From Acidimicrobiales bacterium (GTDB taxonomy: Bacteria > Actinomycetota > Acidimicrobiia > Acidimicrobiales > Poriferisodalaceae): DNA of 64,000 nt. Position numbers and translations under genes: made by a program. Location of the stretch: the NCBI GenBank assembly GCA_041394185.1, contig JAWKIQ010000002.1, positions 124,001 through 188,000 on the forward strand. The letters are read 5' to 3'. Positions within the stretch are counted from its first letter, which is position 1, and every line of letters begins with the position of its first letter. The notes below the pieces were generated by a model. It had not been told where the DNA came from and made no database searches. It saw only the letters and a program-made list of their open reading frames with translations. This document shows, piece by piece, positions 52,884 through 63,114 of this stretch.

Positions 52884-53982
52884 GCTGTGCCAGCAACTCG
52901 CGGTGGTAGGCGGGATCGCCGAACATCAGCTCAGAGCTCTTGGCCCTCTTGAAGTACAGGTGAGCCGGGTGCTCCCAGGTGAAGCCGATGCCGCCGTGGA
53001 TCTGGATGTTCTCGGCCGCACAGTGGAAGTACGCCTCCGAGCAGTAGGCCTTGGCCAGCGAGGCGACCGAGGGCAGCTCGTCGTTCATCTCGGCAGCACA
53101 CCAGCCGGCGTAGTACGCAGCAGACTTGGCCGACTCGACCTCGAGCAACATGTCGGCGCACTTGTGCTTGATGGCCTGGAACGAACCGATCGGACGACCG
53201 AACTGCACACGATCCTTGGCGTACTGAACAGCCATCTCCATGACGAACTGGGCGCCACCGACCTGCTCTGCGGCAAGACCAACGGCGGCCAGGTCGAGGA
53301 TGGTCGAGATCATCTCGAAATTGTTGGTGTCGGCCAGGTGCTGTGCAGGCGTGTTGTCGAACGTCAGGCGAGCCTGCTTGCGGGTCTGGTCCATGGTGGC
53401 CAGCGACTCGCGGGTGAGGCCCGATGCGTCGCCGTCGACCGTGTACAGGTGGATACCACCGTTGGCCTTGGCGGCAACGATGATCAGGTTGGCGGTGGCG
53501 CCGTCGATGACGAACATCTTCTCGCCCGACAGGGTCACCGAGCCCGAGTCGCCCGAAGCCTCGACGGTGACGCCCTCGGCATCCCAGCGACCGTTGGCCT
53601 CGGCCAACGCCAGCGTGGCGATGGTCTCGCCGGACGCGATACCCGGAAGGTACTGCTCCATGGCCGCCGTGTTGCCAGACTGCATCAGTGCGTTGGCGGC
53701 CAGGACCACCGACGAGAAGAACGGTGCACACAACAAGGCGCGGCCCATCTCCTCGAGAACCACGATCAGCTCGACATAGCCGAAGCCCTGCCCGCCGTAC
53801 TCCTCGGGAATGATCAGGCTCTGCAGGCCCAGCTGTTCGGCCATCTGCGACCACACGGCCTGGTCGTAGCCGTTCTCGGTCTCCATGAGCTCGCGGACGG
53901 CGCTCTCGGGCGACTTGTCCTCGAGGAACGACCGGACGATGCTGCGAAGCTCTTCCTGCTCTTCGGTGAAGGCGAAGTTCAC
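52870..53982 (-). CDS. Acyl-CoA dehydrogenase
   Basis: The 370-residue flavoprotein begins at GTG 53982 (MNFAFTEEQEELRSIVRSFL) with AGGAG six bases upstream. Family features are IIPEEYGGQGFGYVELIVVL, TLALAEANGRW, YAKDRVQFGRPIGSFQAIKH, and IQIHGGIGFTWEHPAHLYFK near the end. It introduces a double bond in acyl-CoA or a CoA-linked steroid side chain; the short length and IHGGIGFTWEH fit the ACAD branch found in actinobacterial fatty-acid and sterol catabolism. It is divergent from the VapBC pair. Confidence 0.9.
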   Translation of the reverse strand: MNFAFTEEQEELRSIVRSFLEDKSPESAVRELMETENGYDQAVWSQMAEQLGLQSLIIPEEYGGQGFGYVELIVVLEEMGRALLCAPFFSSVVLAANALMQSGNTAAMEQYLPGIASGETIATLALAEANGRWDAEGVTVEASGDSGSVTLSGEKMFVIDGATANLIIVAAKANGGIHLYTVDGDASGLTRESLATMDQTRKQARLTFDNTPAQHLADTNNFEMISTILDLAAVGLAAEQVGGAQFVMEMAVQYAKDRVQFGRPIGSFQAIKHKCADMLLEVESAKSAAYYAGWCAAEMNDELPSVASLAKAYCSEAYFHCAAENIQIHGGIGFTWEHPAHLYFKRAKSSELMFGDPAYHRELLAQRIGL

Positions 53983-54038
53983 GTGTGTCTCCTGTTCTGC
54001 GAACTGGAGCCATTTGTAATCGAGGCATCGAAGAAGTG

Positions 54039-54066
54039 CACATCGAGATGTGTACGCATGCGTACA
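54039..54066. promoter_or_regulatory. Likely VapBC operator
   Basis: A perfect 16-base palindrome TGTACGCATGCGTACA (54051-54066) lies eight bases before the antitoxin start. Directly upstream, CACATC-GA-GATGTG (54039-54052) is a second inverted repeat. Antitoxins usually bind such sites to repress their own operon. Confidence 0.65.
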
Positions 54067-54074
54067 CTGTGGCG

Positions 54075-54365
54075 ATGACCCGCGGCCCCGAAACCCACAT
54101 CGGAATCCGCGAGCTGAGGGCCGACCTCGCGACTCATGTGCGCCGTGCCGGCGCCGGCGACCCGGTGGTGGTGACGGTCGACGGCAGACCGGTCGCACGG
54201 CTGGGGCCCCTGGGCCAGGCCGCCGACCCGACCCTCGAAGACCTGATCGCCACCGGGCTCGTGCAACCTCCTGCCAGAACCGAGACACCAAGGCCGCCAC
54301 AGCCCAACTCGGCCGTGGCAGGGCTTCGGGCCAGTGATGTGTTGCGCGACCTCAGGGGGCGCTGA
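54075..54365 (+). CDS. vapB: Type II antitoxin, Phd/YefM (VapB) family
   Basis: The 96-residue protein has GIRELRADLATHVRRAGAGD, VVVTVDGRPVARLGPLG, which are typical of the N-terminal DNA-binding part of Phd/YefM antitoxins, and an extended C-terminus (about 60-96) that would wrap around the toxin. ATG 54075 lies just after the operator palindrome; a longer open frame would start upstream within it. The toxin gene follows after two bases. Confidence 0.87.
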   Translation: MTRGPETHIGIRELRADLATHVRRAGAGDPVVVTVDGRPVARLGPLGQAADPTLEDLIATGLVQPPARTETPRPPQPNSAVAGLRASDVLRDLRGR

Positions 54366-54367
54366 GC

Positions 54368-54784
54368 ATGCTGTTCATCGATTCGTCGGCGCTGCTCATT
54401 CGCTACTTCGCCGACGAACACCACGCCCTGGTGGTCGAAGCCATGGACGAGACCGACCGCTGGTGCGTGTCGGCAATCTCTCGCACCGAGGTACAGCTCG
54501 GCCTTCACCGGCTGGCGATGGGCCCCTTCGACCAGCAGCGCCTGTGGTCACGCTTCCGAGACGACTGGGACCACATGCACGTCGTCCCGGTCGACGATCG
54601 TCTCCTGGCGAGGGCAACCGATCTGGGTTCACAGTTCGGCCTCAAGACGATCGACGCCATCCAGATCGCAGCCGCAGATCGACTCCCCCGCCCGGTGTCC
54701 TTTCTGACTTTCGAGTTCGCCCAGATACCGGCAGCCGCGGAGCTCGGGTTCGACGTCATCAGCCTGACGGAGGCCCAGGTCTGA
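54368..54784 (+). CDS. vapC: PIN-domain ribonuclease toxin VapC
   Basis: The 138-residue protein is a PIN nuclease: Asp5 in FIDSSALLIRYF, Glu41 in SRTEVQLGL and Asp96 in TIDAIQIAAA form the acidic metal site, with a further acidic residue in FLTFEFAQ. VapC toxins cut tRNA or rRNA and stop translation until bound by VapB. It is co-transcribed with the antitoxin. Confidence 0.9.
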   Translation: MLFIDSSALLIRYFADEHHALVVEAMDETDRWCVSAISRTEVQLGLHRLAMGPFDQQRLWSRFRDDWDHMHVVPVDDRLLARATDLGSQFGLKTIDAIQIAAADRLPRPVSFLTFEFAQIPAAAELGFDVISLTEAQV

Positions 54785-54816
54785 TCGGGTGACACGCCGC
54801 AGCGATAACATCTCGT

Positions 54817-55434
54817 ATGGCTCGAAACACGCTGCACTGGTCGGGTACTGGCATCGAGGTCCACAAGGTGGTGGTCGGACCGTACGAGAACAACGTCTTC
54901 ACCATCCGCTGTACCGAAACCGGCGATGCCGTGCTGATCGATGCAGCCAACGAACACGAGCTGTTGCTTGAGCTCTGCCAGAGCCTCGGTGTCCGTACGG
55001 TCGTCGAAACCCACGGCCACTGGGATCACATCCAGGCCATTCCCGCCATCCGCGACGCCGGCTACGAGGTGGGTGTGACCGCCGAGGACGCAGCGATGTT
55101 GCCAAGCTACGACTTCATCCTCGAGGACCAATCGGTGATCGAGGTCGGACGCTTGCGCATTCACACCATCCACAACCCAGGCCACACCCCGGGCTCGATG
55201 AGCTTCCACGTCGAGGGCACCCCGCTGCTGTTCACAGGCGACACGCTGTTCCCCGGAGGGCCTGGTAACACGTTCGGCAACTCCGAAGATTTCGAGACGA
55301 TCATCCAGAGCATCGAAGACCGGATGTTCTCGAAATTCGGGCCCGACACCATCGTGCTACCAGGCCATGGGCTCGACACCACGATTGGCAACGAGCGCCC
55401 ACACCTGCAGGAATGGGTCGACCGGGGCTGGTGA
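54817..55434 (+). CDS. MBL-fold metallo-hydrolase
   Basis: The 205-residue protein has the metallo-beta-lactamase fold with metal ligands in ETHGHWDHIQ (HxHxDH), NPGHTPGSMSF, FTGDTLFPGGPG and LPGHGLDTTIG. This set fits glyoxalase II-like or persulfide dioxygenase-like hydrolases, and such proteins with the PGGPGNTFG segment are common in actinobacteria. The substrate is unknown. Confidence 0.88.
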   Translation: MARNTLHWSGTGIEVHKVVVGPYENNVFTIRCTETGDAVLIDAANEHELLLELCQSLGVRTVVETHGHWDHIQAIPAIRDAGYEVGVTAEDAAMLPSYDFILEDQSVIEVGRLRIHTIHNPGHTPGSMSFHVEGTPLLFTGDTLFPGGPGNTFGNSEDFETIIQSIEDRMFSKFGPDTIVLPGHGLDTTIGNERPHLQEWVDRGW

Positions 55435-55440
55435 TCCTCG

Positions 55441-55950
55441 TCAGCCAGCCGTCAGATCGAAGGTCTGCGGACCGCCATCGAGTTCGACGGTGACGCTCAC
55501 CACGCGCAGACCGCTTCCGTCGGTGTCGTCCAACTCGACGGTCTTGCGACCTATCACATAGTCCTCGGTCAACATGAACGACTCGTCGCCGATGCGAGCG
55601 ATTCTCACGTCAGCTGGTAGATCGTCCTGGCCCAACCCCAGCAAGGCCTGGGCCTCCTGGCGCAGCATCTCGTCGTCAGACTCACCGGCCTCACCCGACT
55701 CGCCAGATGGAGGCCCAGGTGTTGCCTCGGTGCCGTCCTCGTAGCAGTCGGGATCGTCCTCGGGGCACGCACCCGCGGCAGGGTTGCCACCGCCGACGCC
55801 AAGGCCGTCTTCGGAGTCGGCCGCCTCGGTCGTGACCGTTGTCTGCGAGGTGTCGCCGTCGTCGACCGACGAGTCGGAGTCGCCGCCGCAGGCCACGGCC
55901 CCGAAAACGAGGAGACCAACGATGGCCGGCAGAAGGGTCTTGCGCAGCAT
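55441..55950 (-). CDS. Lipoprotein with I78 inhibitor-like C-terminal domain
   Basis: The 169-residue protein starts MLRKTLLPAIVGLLVFGAVAC, a lipoprotein signal with the modified Cys after AVA. An acidic and Thr/Gly-rich linker (about 22-90, includes the CPEDDPDC pair) leads to a small domain: ALLGLGQDDLPADVRIARIG, then VIGRKTVELDD and VTVELDGG. This resembles peptidase inhibitor I78-type folds, but the likeness is only moderate. It would be anchored outside the membrane. It is convergent with the MBL-fold gene. Confidence 0.72.
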   Translation of the reverse strand: MLRKTLLPAIVGLLVFGAVACGGDSDSSVDDGDTSQTTVTTEAADSEDGLGVGGGNPAAGACPEDDPDCYEDGTEATPGPPSGESGEAGESDDEMLRQEAQALLGLGQDDLPADVRIARIGDESFMLTEDYVIGRKTVELDDTDGSGLRVVSVTVELDGGPQTFDLTAG

Positions 55951-56096
55951 TTGATGCCTTTCGTGACTGTTGCTTCGTACTAGGGCCTCATCGGGCCCGA
56001 CACACATGGGACGCACGCGACCGGCTCGGCGGTTCCCAGCTGCGAAGTGACATCTGCCTCAACACCCCGTTGACACCACCGCCGCACTTCAGTAGT

Positions 56097-56131
56097 TTGA
56101 CTTTTGATAATCAAGATTCAAACGATATTCC
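56097..56131 (+). promoter_or_regulatory. Possible promoter/operator upstream of the diiron oxygenase gene
   Basis: An unusually AT-rich patch before ATG 56155 contains TTGACT (56097-56102), the interrupted palindrome TTGATAATCAA (56104-56114) and TATTCC (56126-56131). TTGATA with TATTCC at a 16-base spacing could be a -35/-10 pair overlapping an operator. Confidence 0.4.
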
Positions 56132-56154
56132 GACACCACCAAGGGGGAACACAG

Positions 56155-57177
56155 ATGACCATCGCCGACAACACCCGTTCGCAGGAACCTCCTCCCATCG
56201 ACAACCCACACAACGTCTTTCCCCTGTCGTGGGTTCGCGAGACGGACAAGATGGAGGAGATCTACGCCGCCGCACTGCGCGAGAACTGGGACCCGGCATC
56301 GCTCAGCTGGTCCGAGTTCGACGCTTCCAAGTACACCTGGGAGCAGCGCGAGGCCATCGCCTACTGGTGGACGCTGCTGAGTGTGTTCGATGCTTCGGCG
56401 CCACCCGTGTTCGCCGCGGCGCTGATCAAGACCTACGAAGACCACGAGGAAGACCCTGTTCGCCGCTGCTTCTTCTCTGTGACACGCGACGAGCAGAACC
56501 ACGAGCAGATGTGTGGCCTGGCCATCACGACGCTGCTGGAACACCCCGACCCACTGACCTACGAACCCAAGACCGAGCTGGGCAAGAAGCTGCAGCGCAA
56601 TGCCAGGTGGCTCTACTACAACGGCTCACGCTATTGGGATGGCTACAAGCAGGCGGTGCCGAAGTACAGCCTGGCCGTGCTGTTCTCGAGCTTCCTGATG
56701 GGCGAAATCGCAGCCGCCACCATCTTCCACCAGATGGCCTCGGGCGCAACCGAGAAGGTCTTCCAGGAGGCCTTCAAGAACATCGGTCGCGACGAGGGCA
56801 GGCACATGGCCATCTGCATGTCGTTGATGCAGCGCGACTACCCCAAGCTGGCCGTCGAAGATCGCTCGCTCATCACCAAGCAGATCAGAGCGGGGTACCT
56901 GTTCTTGTCGGCGGTGCTGTTCGAGCCGCCGGAAGACTTCTGGGACCTGCCAGACGACTTCATCGAGGTTCAGCGCGCCGGCGAAGCTGTGGCACGCGGT
57001 GCGGGCTTCTACATCCCCGACTACGAGACCAAGAAGGACAACTGGCGCGAGGCCATCCTCAACCTGAAGGGTGTACTCGACCGCTATGACATCCCCTTCC
57101 CCGCCATCCCCGAGGTCGGGATCTCCGGTGAGGAGATCAGCGACATCGAGATGGAAGACATCATCCCCGTCTTTTGA
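56155..57177 (+). CDS. Ferritin-like diiron oxygenase (R2-like)
   Basis: The 340-residue helical protein carries two ExxH pairs typical of diiron-carboxylate enzymes: Glu113/His116 in RDEQNHEQM and Glu214/His217 in RDEGRHMAI, with Glu184 in MGEIAAATIF and perhaps Asp79 as further ligands. Length and layout resemble R2-like ligand-binding oxidases and aryl N- or C-oxygenases more than ribonucleotide reductase R2, as the radical Tyr context and partner R1 are absent. AAGGGGGAA precedes ATG 56155. The next gene is a 2Fe-2S flavoprotein reductase, the expected electron donor. Substrate unknown. Confidence 0.8.
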   Translation: MTIADNTRSQEPPPIDNPHNVFPLSWVRETDKMEEIYAAALRENWDPASLSWSEFDASKYTWEQREAIAYWWTLLSVFDASAPPVFAAALIKTYEDHEEDPVRRCFFSVTRDEQNHEQMCGLAITTLLEHPDPLTYEPKTELGKKLQRNARWLYYNGSRYWDGYKQAVPKYSLAVLFSSFLMGEIAAATIFHQMASGATEKVFQEAFKNIGRDEGRHMAICMSLMQRDYPKLAVEDRSLITKQIRAGYLFLSAVLFEPPEDFWDLPDDFIEVQRAGEAVARGAGFYIPDYETKKDNWREAILNLKGVLDRYDIPFPAIPEVGISGEEISDIEMEDIIPVF

Positions 57178-57199
57178 CCCGCAGTCTGCGCTGTTCGCA

Positions 57200-57237
57200 C
57201 ACGAGGGCTCCTCGCCCGAACCAGAGGAGCCCTCGTG
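57200..57237 (+). terminator. Strong hairpin between oxygenase and reductase genes
   Basis: Arms CACGAGGGCTCCTC (57200-57213) and GAGGAGCCCTCGTG (57224-57237) pair perfectly over 14 bases around a 10-base loop, 23 bases after the oxygenase stop. There is no T-run. It could stabilise the oxygenase mRNA or lower expression of the downstream reductase and suf genes. Confidence 0.6.
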
Positions 57238-57300
57238 GCGCGATGGCGCTCCAGTCACTGACCAGCCCAATATTCAGCCCAATAGTCAGTAGGGAGAACA

Positions 57301-58326
57301 ATGTCGGAGATAATTCTCCAACCGTCGGGGCAGCGGGTAGAGGCCAAGCCGGGCGAGACGGTATTGGCCGCCCTGGAAAGAGCCGGCTACGCACTGGACA
57401 ACAACTGCCGCGCCGGAGCTTGCGGCGAATGTAAGACCAAGGTGCTTTGCGGCGAGTTCGACCAGGGCATGGTGCTGTCGATGGCCCTTTCGAGCGCCGA
57501 ACGCGAGGCCGGATTCGGCCTGATGTGCATGGCGACGCCGCTCTCGGAAGAACTGGAAATCGACTATGGCACCGAGGACGCTCTGCCGAAGCTGTTCCCG
57601 CCACGGCTCGACGTGCCGTATGTGGTGACAGACCGCATCCAGCGCACGCCGACCATCGTCGAACTGCGCATCCGGCCGACCGAAGGGGGACCGCTGCGCT
57701 ACTGGCCAGGTCAGTACCTGACCATCAGCCCCAGCGACGACCCCACAGCTGAACGCTGCTACTCGATCGCGAATGCACCCAGACCCGACGGCGAGATCAG
57801 CCTGCTGATTACGCGCATCGAAGGCGGCGTGACCAGCGGCTGGATACACGAGCACGCACAGGTGGGCTCACACCTGATCGCCTCTGGACCCTTCGGGACC
57901 TTCATCGGCGATCCCTCGACCGAGACACCGGTCGTGTGCCTAGCAGCCGGTTCGGGGCTGGCGCCGATTCTGGCCCTCACCGACGCTGCGCTGCGCCGGG
58001 GCTTCCCGCATCCGGTCACGCTGGTCTTTTCGGCTCGAAGCGCGGACGACATGCTCGCGGCCGGGCTGTTCGAGTGGTGGTCGTCGGTGCATCCCAACTT
58101 CAAGAGTGTCGTGACCTACACCGGGCCCGAACCAACCGAAGGTCTGAAGGGCCGAATCCCAGCCGTGCTGGGCGACATCTTCACGACCCTGGGTGGCACG
58201 AGCGTGTTCATCGCCGGCAGCCCCGAGTTCGTCACCGACTGCGAGAAGGCCGCCAAGGGCCTGGGAGCACGGCCCGACCTGATTCACACCGAGGGATTCA
58301 CCGACCAGTCGGTCGCGGCGAGGTGA
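57301..58326 (+). CDS. 2Fe-2S ferredoxin-NAD(P)H reductase (oxygenase electron-transfer component)
   Basis: The 341-residue protein has an N-terminal plant-type ferredoxin domain with Cys36, Cys41, Cys44 and Cys76 (CRAGACGEC), an FAD domain (about 95-195, RCYSIANAP binding flavin) and a NAD domain (about 200-335, AAGSGLAPILALTDA and AGSPEFVTDCEKA). This order is that of reductases for diiron and Rieske oxygenases such as PaaE relatives and BenC. GGGAGAA precedes ATG 57301. It should pass electrons from NADH to the diiron protein encoded upstream. Confidence 0.9.
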   Translation: MSEIILQPSGQRVEAKPGETVLAALERAGYALDNNCRAGACGECKTKVLCGEFDQGMVLSMALSSAEREAGFGLMCMATPLSEELEIDYGTEDALPKLFPPRLDVPYVVTDRIQRTPTIVELRIRPTEGGPLRYWPGQYLTISPSDDPTAERCYSIANAPRPDGEISLLITRIEGGVTSGWIHEHAQVGSHLIASGPFGTFIGDPSTETPVVCLAAGSGLAPILALTDAALRRGFPHPVTLVFSARSADDMLAAGLFEWWSSVHPNFKSVVTYTGPEPTEGLKGRIPAVLGDIFTTLGGTSVFIAGSPEFVTDCEKAAKGLGARPDLIHTEGFTDQSVAAR

Positions 58327-58393
58327 CATCGACTCCGAATTTCCCCTATCCGCATAGTGATAATCGCTCGACCGACTTCTAGACTGCGTAGCC

Positions 58394-60390
<1,997 letters not shown>

Positions 60391-60423
60391 CCCGCCTTCT
60401 GACAGCCACGGCCAGGAGCACAA

Positions 60424-60906
60424 ATGCCCGGACTCGAAGACCTGTACCGCGAGATCATCCTCGACCACTATCGCTCACCCCGTAACCGCGGTGAGCTCGA
60501 GTCGCCGCCTGCTCGTCGGGCCGAGGGGTTCAACCCACTGTGTGGGGACGAGATCGTCGTGTACCTGCAGGTCGACACCGACGAAACGGGCAACGAGGTG
60601 ATCACCGACGTGGCCATCGGAGGTCAGGGGTGCTCGATAAGCCAGGCTTCTGCGTCGATGATGTCGACTGCGGTCAAGGGAAAGACACTGGACCAGGTCG
60701 CCGACGTCACCAAGGCCTTCAAGGCCATGATGTCGATCCACGAACAAGAACTCGACGGGTCCGAGGCAGAACTGGCCGAGGTTCCCGAGGTGAAGCTGGG
60801 CGACCTGGAGGCCCTGCGCGGTGTGGTGAAGTTCCCGGTGCGGATCAAGTGCGCAACCCTGGCCTGGAACACGCTGGCCCAGGCCGTTGACAACAATCCC
60901 GACTGA
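60424..60906 (+). CDS. sufU: SufU sulfurtransferase
   Basis: The 160-residue protein starts MPGLEDLYREIILDHYRSPR and has zinc-binding Cys40 (NPLCGDE), Cys70 (GGQGCSISQASASMM) and Cys143 (RIKCATLAW), with the insertion between them typical of SufU rather than IscU. It accepts persulfide from SufS and passes it to the SufBCD scaffold. It ends the plus-strand suf group. Confidence 0.94.
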   Translation: MPGLEDLYREIILDHYRSPRNRGELESPPARRAEGFNPLCGDEIVVYLQVDTDETGNEVITDVAIGGQGCSISQASASMMSTAVKGKTLDQVADVTKAFKAMMSIHEQELDGSEAELAEVPEVKLGDLEALRGVVKFPVRIKCATLAWNTLAQAVDNNPD

Positions 60907-60912
60907 GCGGAT

Positions 60913-61368
60913 TCACCATCGGTGGCCGGGTGGAACCCCGGTCACGTACTCCTTGATGCGCCGCGAGGTCGCGGCCGAGGTGCCATCGGGCAAAGCGTCC
61001 GGTGGGAAGAACGCCACCTCGGCGATCTCGGGGCTGCGGCTCGCCGACGTCTGCCACTCGTCGAGGACGAACACCACTATGTGGTCGCTCTTGTGTTCGG
61101 CGAAGCTCGAGTAGACGCCCAGAACACGGCGGGGAGACTCGGGTAGGACGATGCCGGTCTCTTCGAACAGCTCGCGACTCATGGCGTCGACCAGCGACTC
61201 ACCCACCTTGACGCCACCGCCCGGCAGGAACCAGCCGTCGCGATAGGTGTGGCGTACCAGACACACACGCCCTGCCTCGTCCACCACCAACGCTCGAACA
61301 CCAATCGTTATGCGGGGTGGGCGCAGCTGGAACCAGCGGCGATAGAGCCGGTAGAGCAGCTTCCTCAT
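60913..61368 (-). CDS. NUDIX hydrolase
   Basis: The 151-residue protein has the complete Nudix box from GGGVKVGESLVDAMSREL to FEETGI (GX5EX7REUXEEXGU). It hydrolyses a nucleoside diphosphate derivative, but the substrate is not evident. The basic N-terminus (MRKLLYRLYRRWFQLRPPRI) is typical of a group of actinobacterial Nudix proteins. It converges on sufU with six bases between. Confidence 0.88.
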   Translation of the reverse strand: MRKLLYRLYRRWFQLRPPRITIGVRALVVDEAGRVCLVRHTYRDGWFLPGGGVKVGESLVDAMSRELFEETGIVLPESPRRVLGVYSSFAEHKSDHIVVFVLDEWQTSASRSPEIAEVAFFPPDALPDGTSAATSRRIKEYVTGVPPGHRW

Positions 61369-61433
61369 AGGGATTGACCGCGCCGGTGCGCGCGGCGCGG
61401 CGCACGCTGGCCCTTCGAGTTGCTCTTCACCAT
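61365..61433 (-). CDS. Possible 22-residue basic leader peptide
   Basis: ATG 61433 opens a frame of 22 residues rich in Arg and Lys (MVKSNSKGQRAPRRAHRRGQ and two more) whose stop overlaps the NUDIX start as ATGA. TATACG lies about nine bases upstream of the ATG, so the mRNA could be nearly leaderless. It may couple translation to the NUDIX gene or be a chance frame. Confidence 0.3.
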   Translation of the reverse strand: MVKSNSKGQRAPRRAHRRGQSL

Positions 61434-61572
61434 CGCAGACAGCGTATAGGGCACCAAGGACACCGCCGGGTGAGGTGCGCGCGGAACTCCCGCTGACCCG
61501 ACGCTTAAGCCCCGCTGGCGCCGGTCGACGCCTTAGCCAAGGTTCAGGTTCCAGTTACAGGGGTATCAAGCC

Positions 61573-62970
61573 ATGACAGACAATCCGATGGCCTCAGTGC
61601 CGATCTTCCCGGAGAGGCGCAAGGGGTACGATCCGATCGCCGTCGACCAGTACTTGCACGGGCTTCAGCGCCAGCTGGCCGAGGCCCAGACCAAGGCGGC
61701 CGCAGCCCAGCAGCAGCTCCGCAACGCCGGGCATGGCCCCGACGCAACCGCAGAAGCGGCCCGCACGCTGCAGGTGGCTCGCGAGACAGCCGAGAAGGCG
61801 CTTGGCGAGGCCCGAAACCACGCCAAGAAGATCCTCGCCGAGGGCAAGCGTCGCGCCGCGGAGGTAAGCGCCGAGGCCGACAAGCGCACCGAGAACGCCC
61901 GCCAGGTGTCTGCCCATGCAGAGCACCTGCGCGCCGAGGCATCACAGCTGGTCACCGGCGCCCGCATGGAGGCCCAGTCGATTCGAGACCAGGCCGAGCA
62001 CGACGCCAACGACGTCGTTCGGCGCGCCGAAGCGGCCGCCGAGCAGATTCACCAGAGCGCCAACCGCGAAGCTGCCGAGATTCGCACGATGGCGTCGAAC
62101 GACGCTGACGAGATCAAGCTTCAGGCTCGCACCAAGCTGGCTCAGGCCAAAGAGGCCATCAAGGAAGCCGAGGACCGCGTCATCGTCGCGGCCAAGGAGC
62201 ACGCCGCGCGAATCATCGCCGAGGCCGAATCGGAAGCCACCAACATCCGCACGGTTGCCACCGCACGCTCCAACCGCATCGTGTCGGAGGCCGAGGAGAT
62301 GGCCGAGGGCATGCGCCGCAAGGCCGACCTGGCACTGGCCCAGGCCGAACAGGCCGCCACCGAAGCGCGCCAGAACGCCCAGGTCGAAGCCACCACCATC
62401 GTCGAGGACGCACAGCGCAACGCCGACCAGACGGTGATTCGTGCCAAGGCCGAAGCTCGCGAGGCCGCTCTGGCGACCAGCCGCCAGGCCACTGCTGAAC
62501 TCGAGCGACTGATCGCCGACCTCGAAAGCCGCAAGACCGAGCTTTCAGAGCAGGTACGCCAGCGCCGCACCGAGCTCGAGCAGACCAACGAACAGCTGGC
62601 CGCCGCCCGCTCGATGGCTGCCCGCGAGCTCGAGCAGATCCGGGCCGAGCAGGATCAGCTGATCGCTGATGCCCGACTCCGCAGCCAGGAGATGATCCGC
62701 AGGGCAGAGGCCGAGGCCGAGGCTCATGCCGCAGCCAAGCGCAAGGCCGTCGACGAGGAGGTCCGCAGGCTTCGCGAGGTTCTGGGCAACCAGACGACCT
62801 CGATCCTGTCTGCGCTCAGCAACCTCGACACCTCGATTGCCGACGGCAACCAGGTAATCGACCTGGCGAGCGAGACCGAAACCGAAACCAACCGTGACGA
62901 GGCCGAGTTGGTCGGAGGCGGAAGCTCCTCTGGCTACCCGCTCATCGACACTGCCTACGACTCGATCTGA
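61573..62970 (+). CDS. DivIVA-like coiled-coil protein
   Basis: The 465-residue protein starts MTDNPMASVPIFPERRKGY, followed by GYDPIAVDQYLHGLQRQL, which fits the membrane-binding head of DivIVA/Wag31 proteins (xGYDxxxVDxFL). From about 35 to 425 it is one long Ala/Glu/Arg-rich coiled coil with 11-residue periodicity, and it ends with a short acidic tail. DivIVA proteins mark curved membrane and guide polar growth or division in actinobacteria. The coiled coil is longer than usual (Wag31 is about 260 residues), as in the Scy/FilP group. Confidence 0.85.
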   Translation: MTDNPMASVPIFPERRKGYDPIAVDQYLHGLQRQLAEAQTKAAAAQQQLRNAGHGPDATAEAARTLQVARETAEKALGEARNHAKKILAEGKRRAAEVSAEADKRTENARQVSAHAEHLRAEASQLVTGARMEAQSIRDQAEHDANDVVRRAEAAAEQIHQSANREAAEIRTMASNDADEIKLQARTKLAQAKEAIKEAEDRVIVAAKEHAARIIAEAESEATNIRTVATARSNRIVSEAEEMAEGMRRKADLALAQAEQAATEARQNAQVEATTIVEDAQRNADQTVIRAKAEAREAALATSRQATAELERLIADLESRKTELSEQVRQRRTELEQTNEQLAAARSMAARELEQIRAEQDQLIADARLRSQEMIRRAEAEAEAHAAAKRKAVDEEVRRLREVLGNQTTSILSALSNLDTSIADGNQVIDLASETETETNRDEAELVGGGSSSGYPLIDTAYDSI

Positions 62971-63000
62971 GTTGTGCCGGGATGACCCGGAACACGATCG

Positions 63001-63020
63001 TCCAGCCCTTCAGGGCTGGA
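63001..63020 (+). terminator. Hairpin after the DivIVA-like gene
   Basis: TCCAGCCCT (63001-63009) and AGGGCTGGA (63012-63020) form a 9-bp perfect stem around TC, 30 bases after the stop. It is probably a first transcription end or mRNA-stability element before the stronger terminator downstream. Confidence 0.5.
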
Positions 63021-63066
63021 TAGACAAACCGCCCCCAGGGCGGGCCTGGCCCTGAACCAGCCGGCA

Positions 63067-63109
63067 GCTGCCCCAACCCCGACATCGGGGTCGGGGCAGC
63101 AGTCGTTTT
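63067..63109 (+). terminator. Intrinsic terminator
   Basis: Arms at 63067-63082 and 63085-63100 pair over 16 bases with one mismatch (GCTGCCCC, then ACCCCGA-type stem) around a two-base loop, followed by AGTCGTTTT. This is a classic Rho-independent terminator for the DivIVA-like gene, placed between convergent genes; it may also serve the minus-strand suf operon. Confidence 0.8.
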
Positions 63110-63114
63110 GGCGT

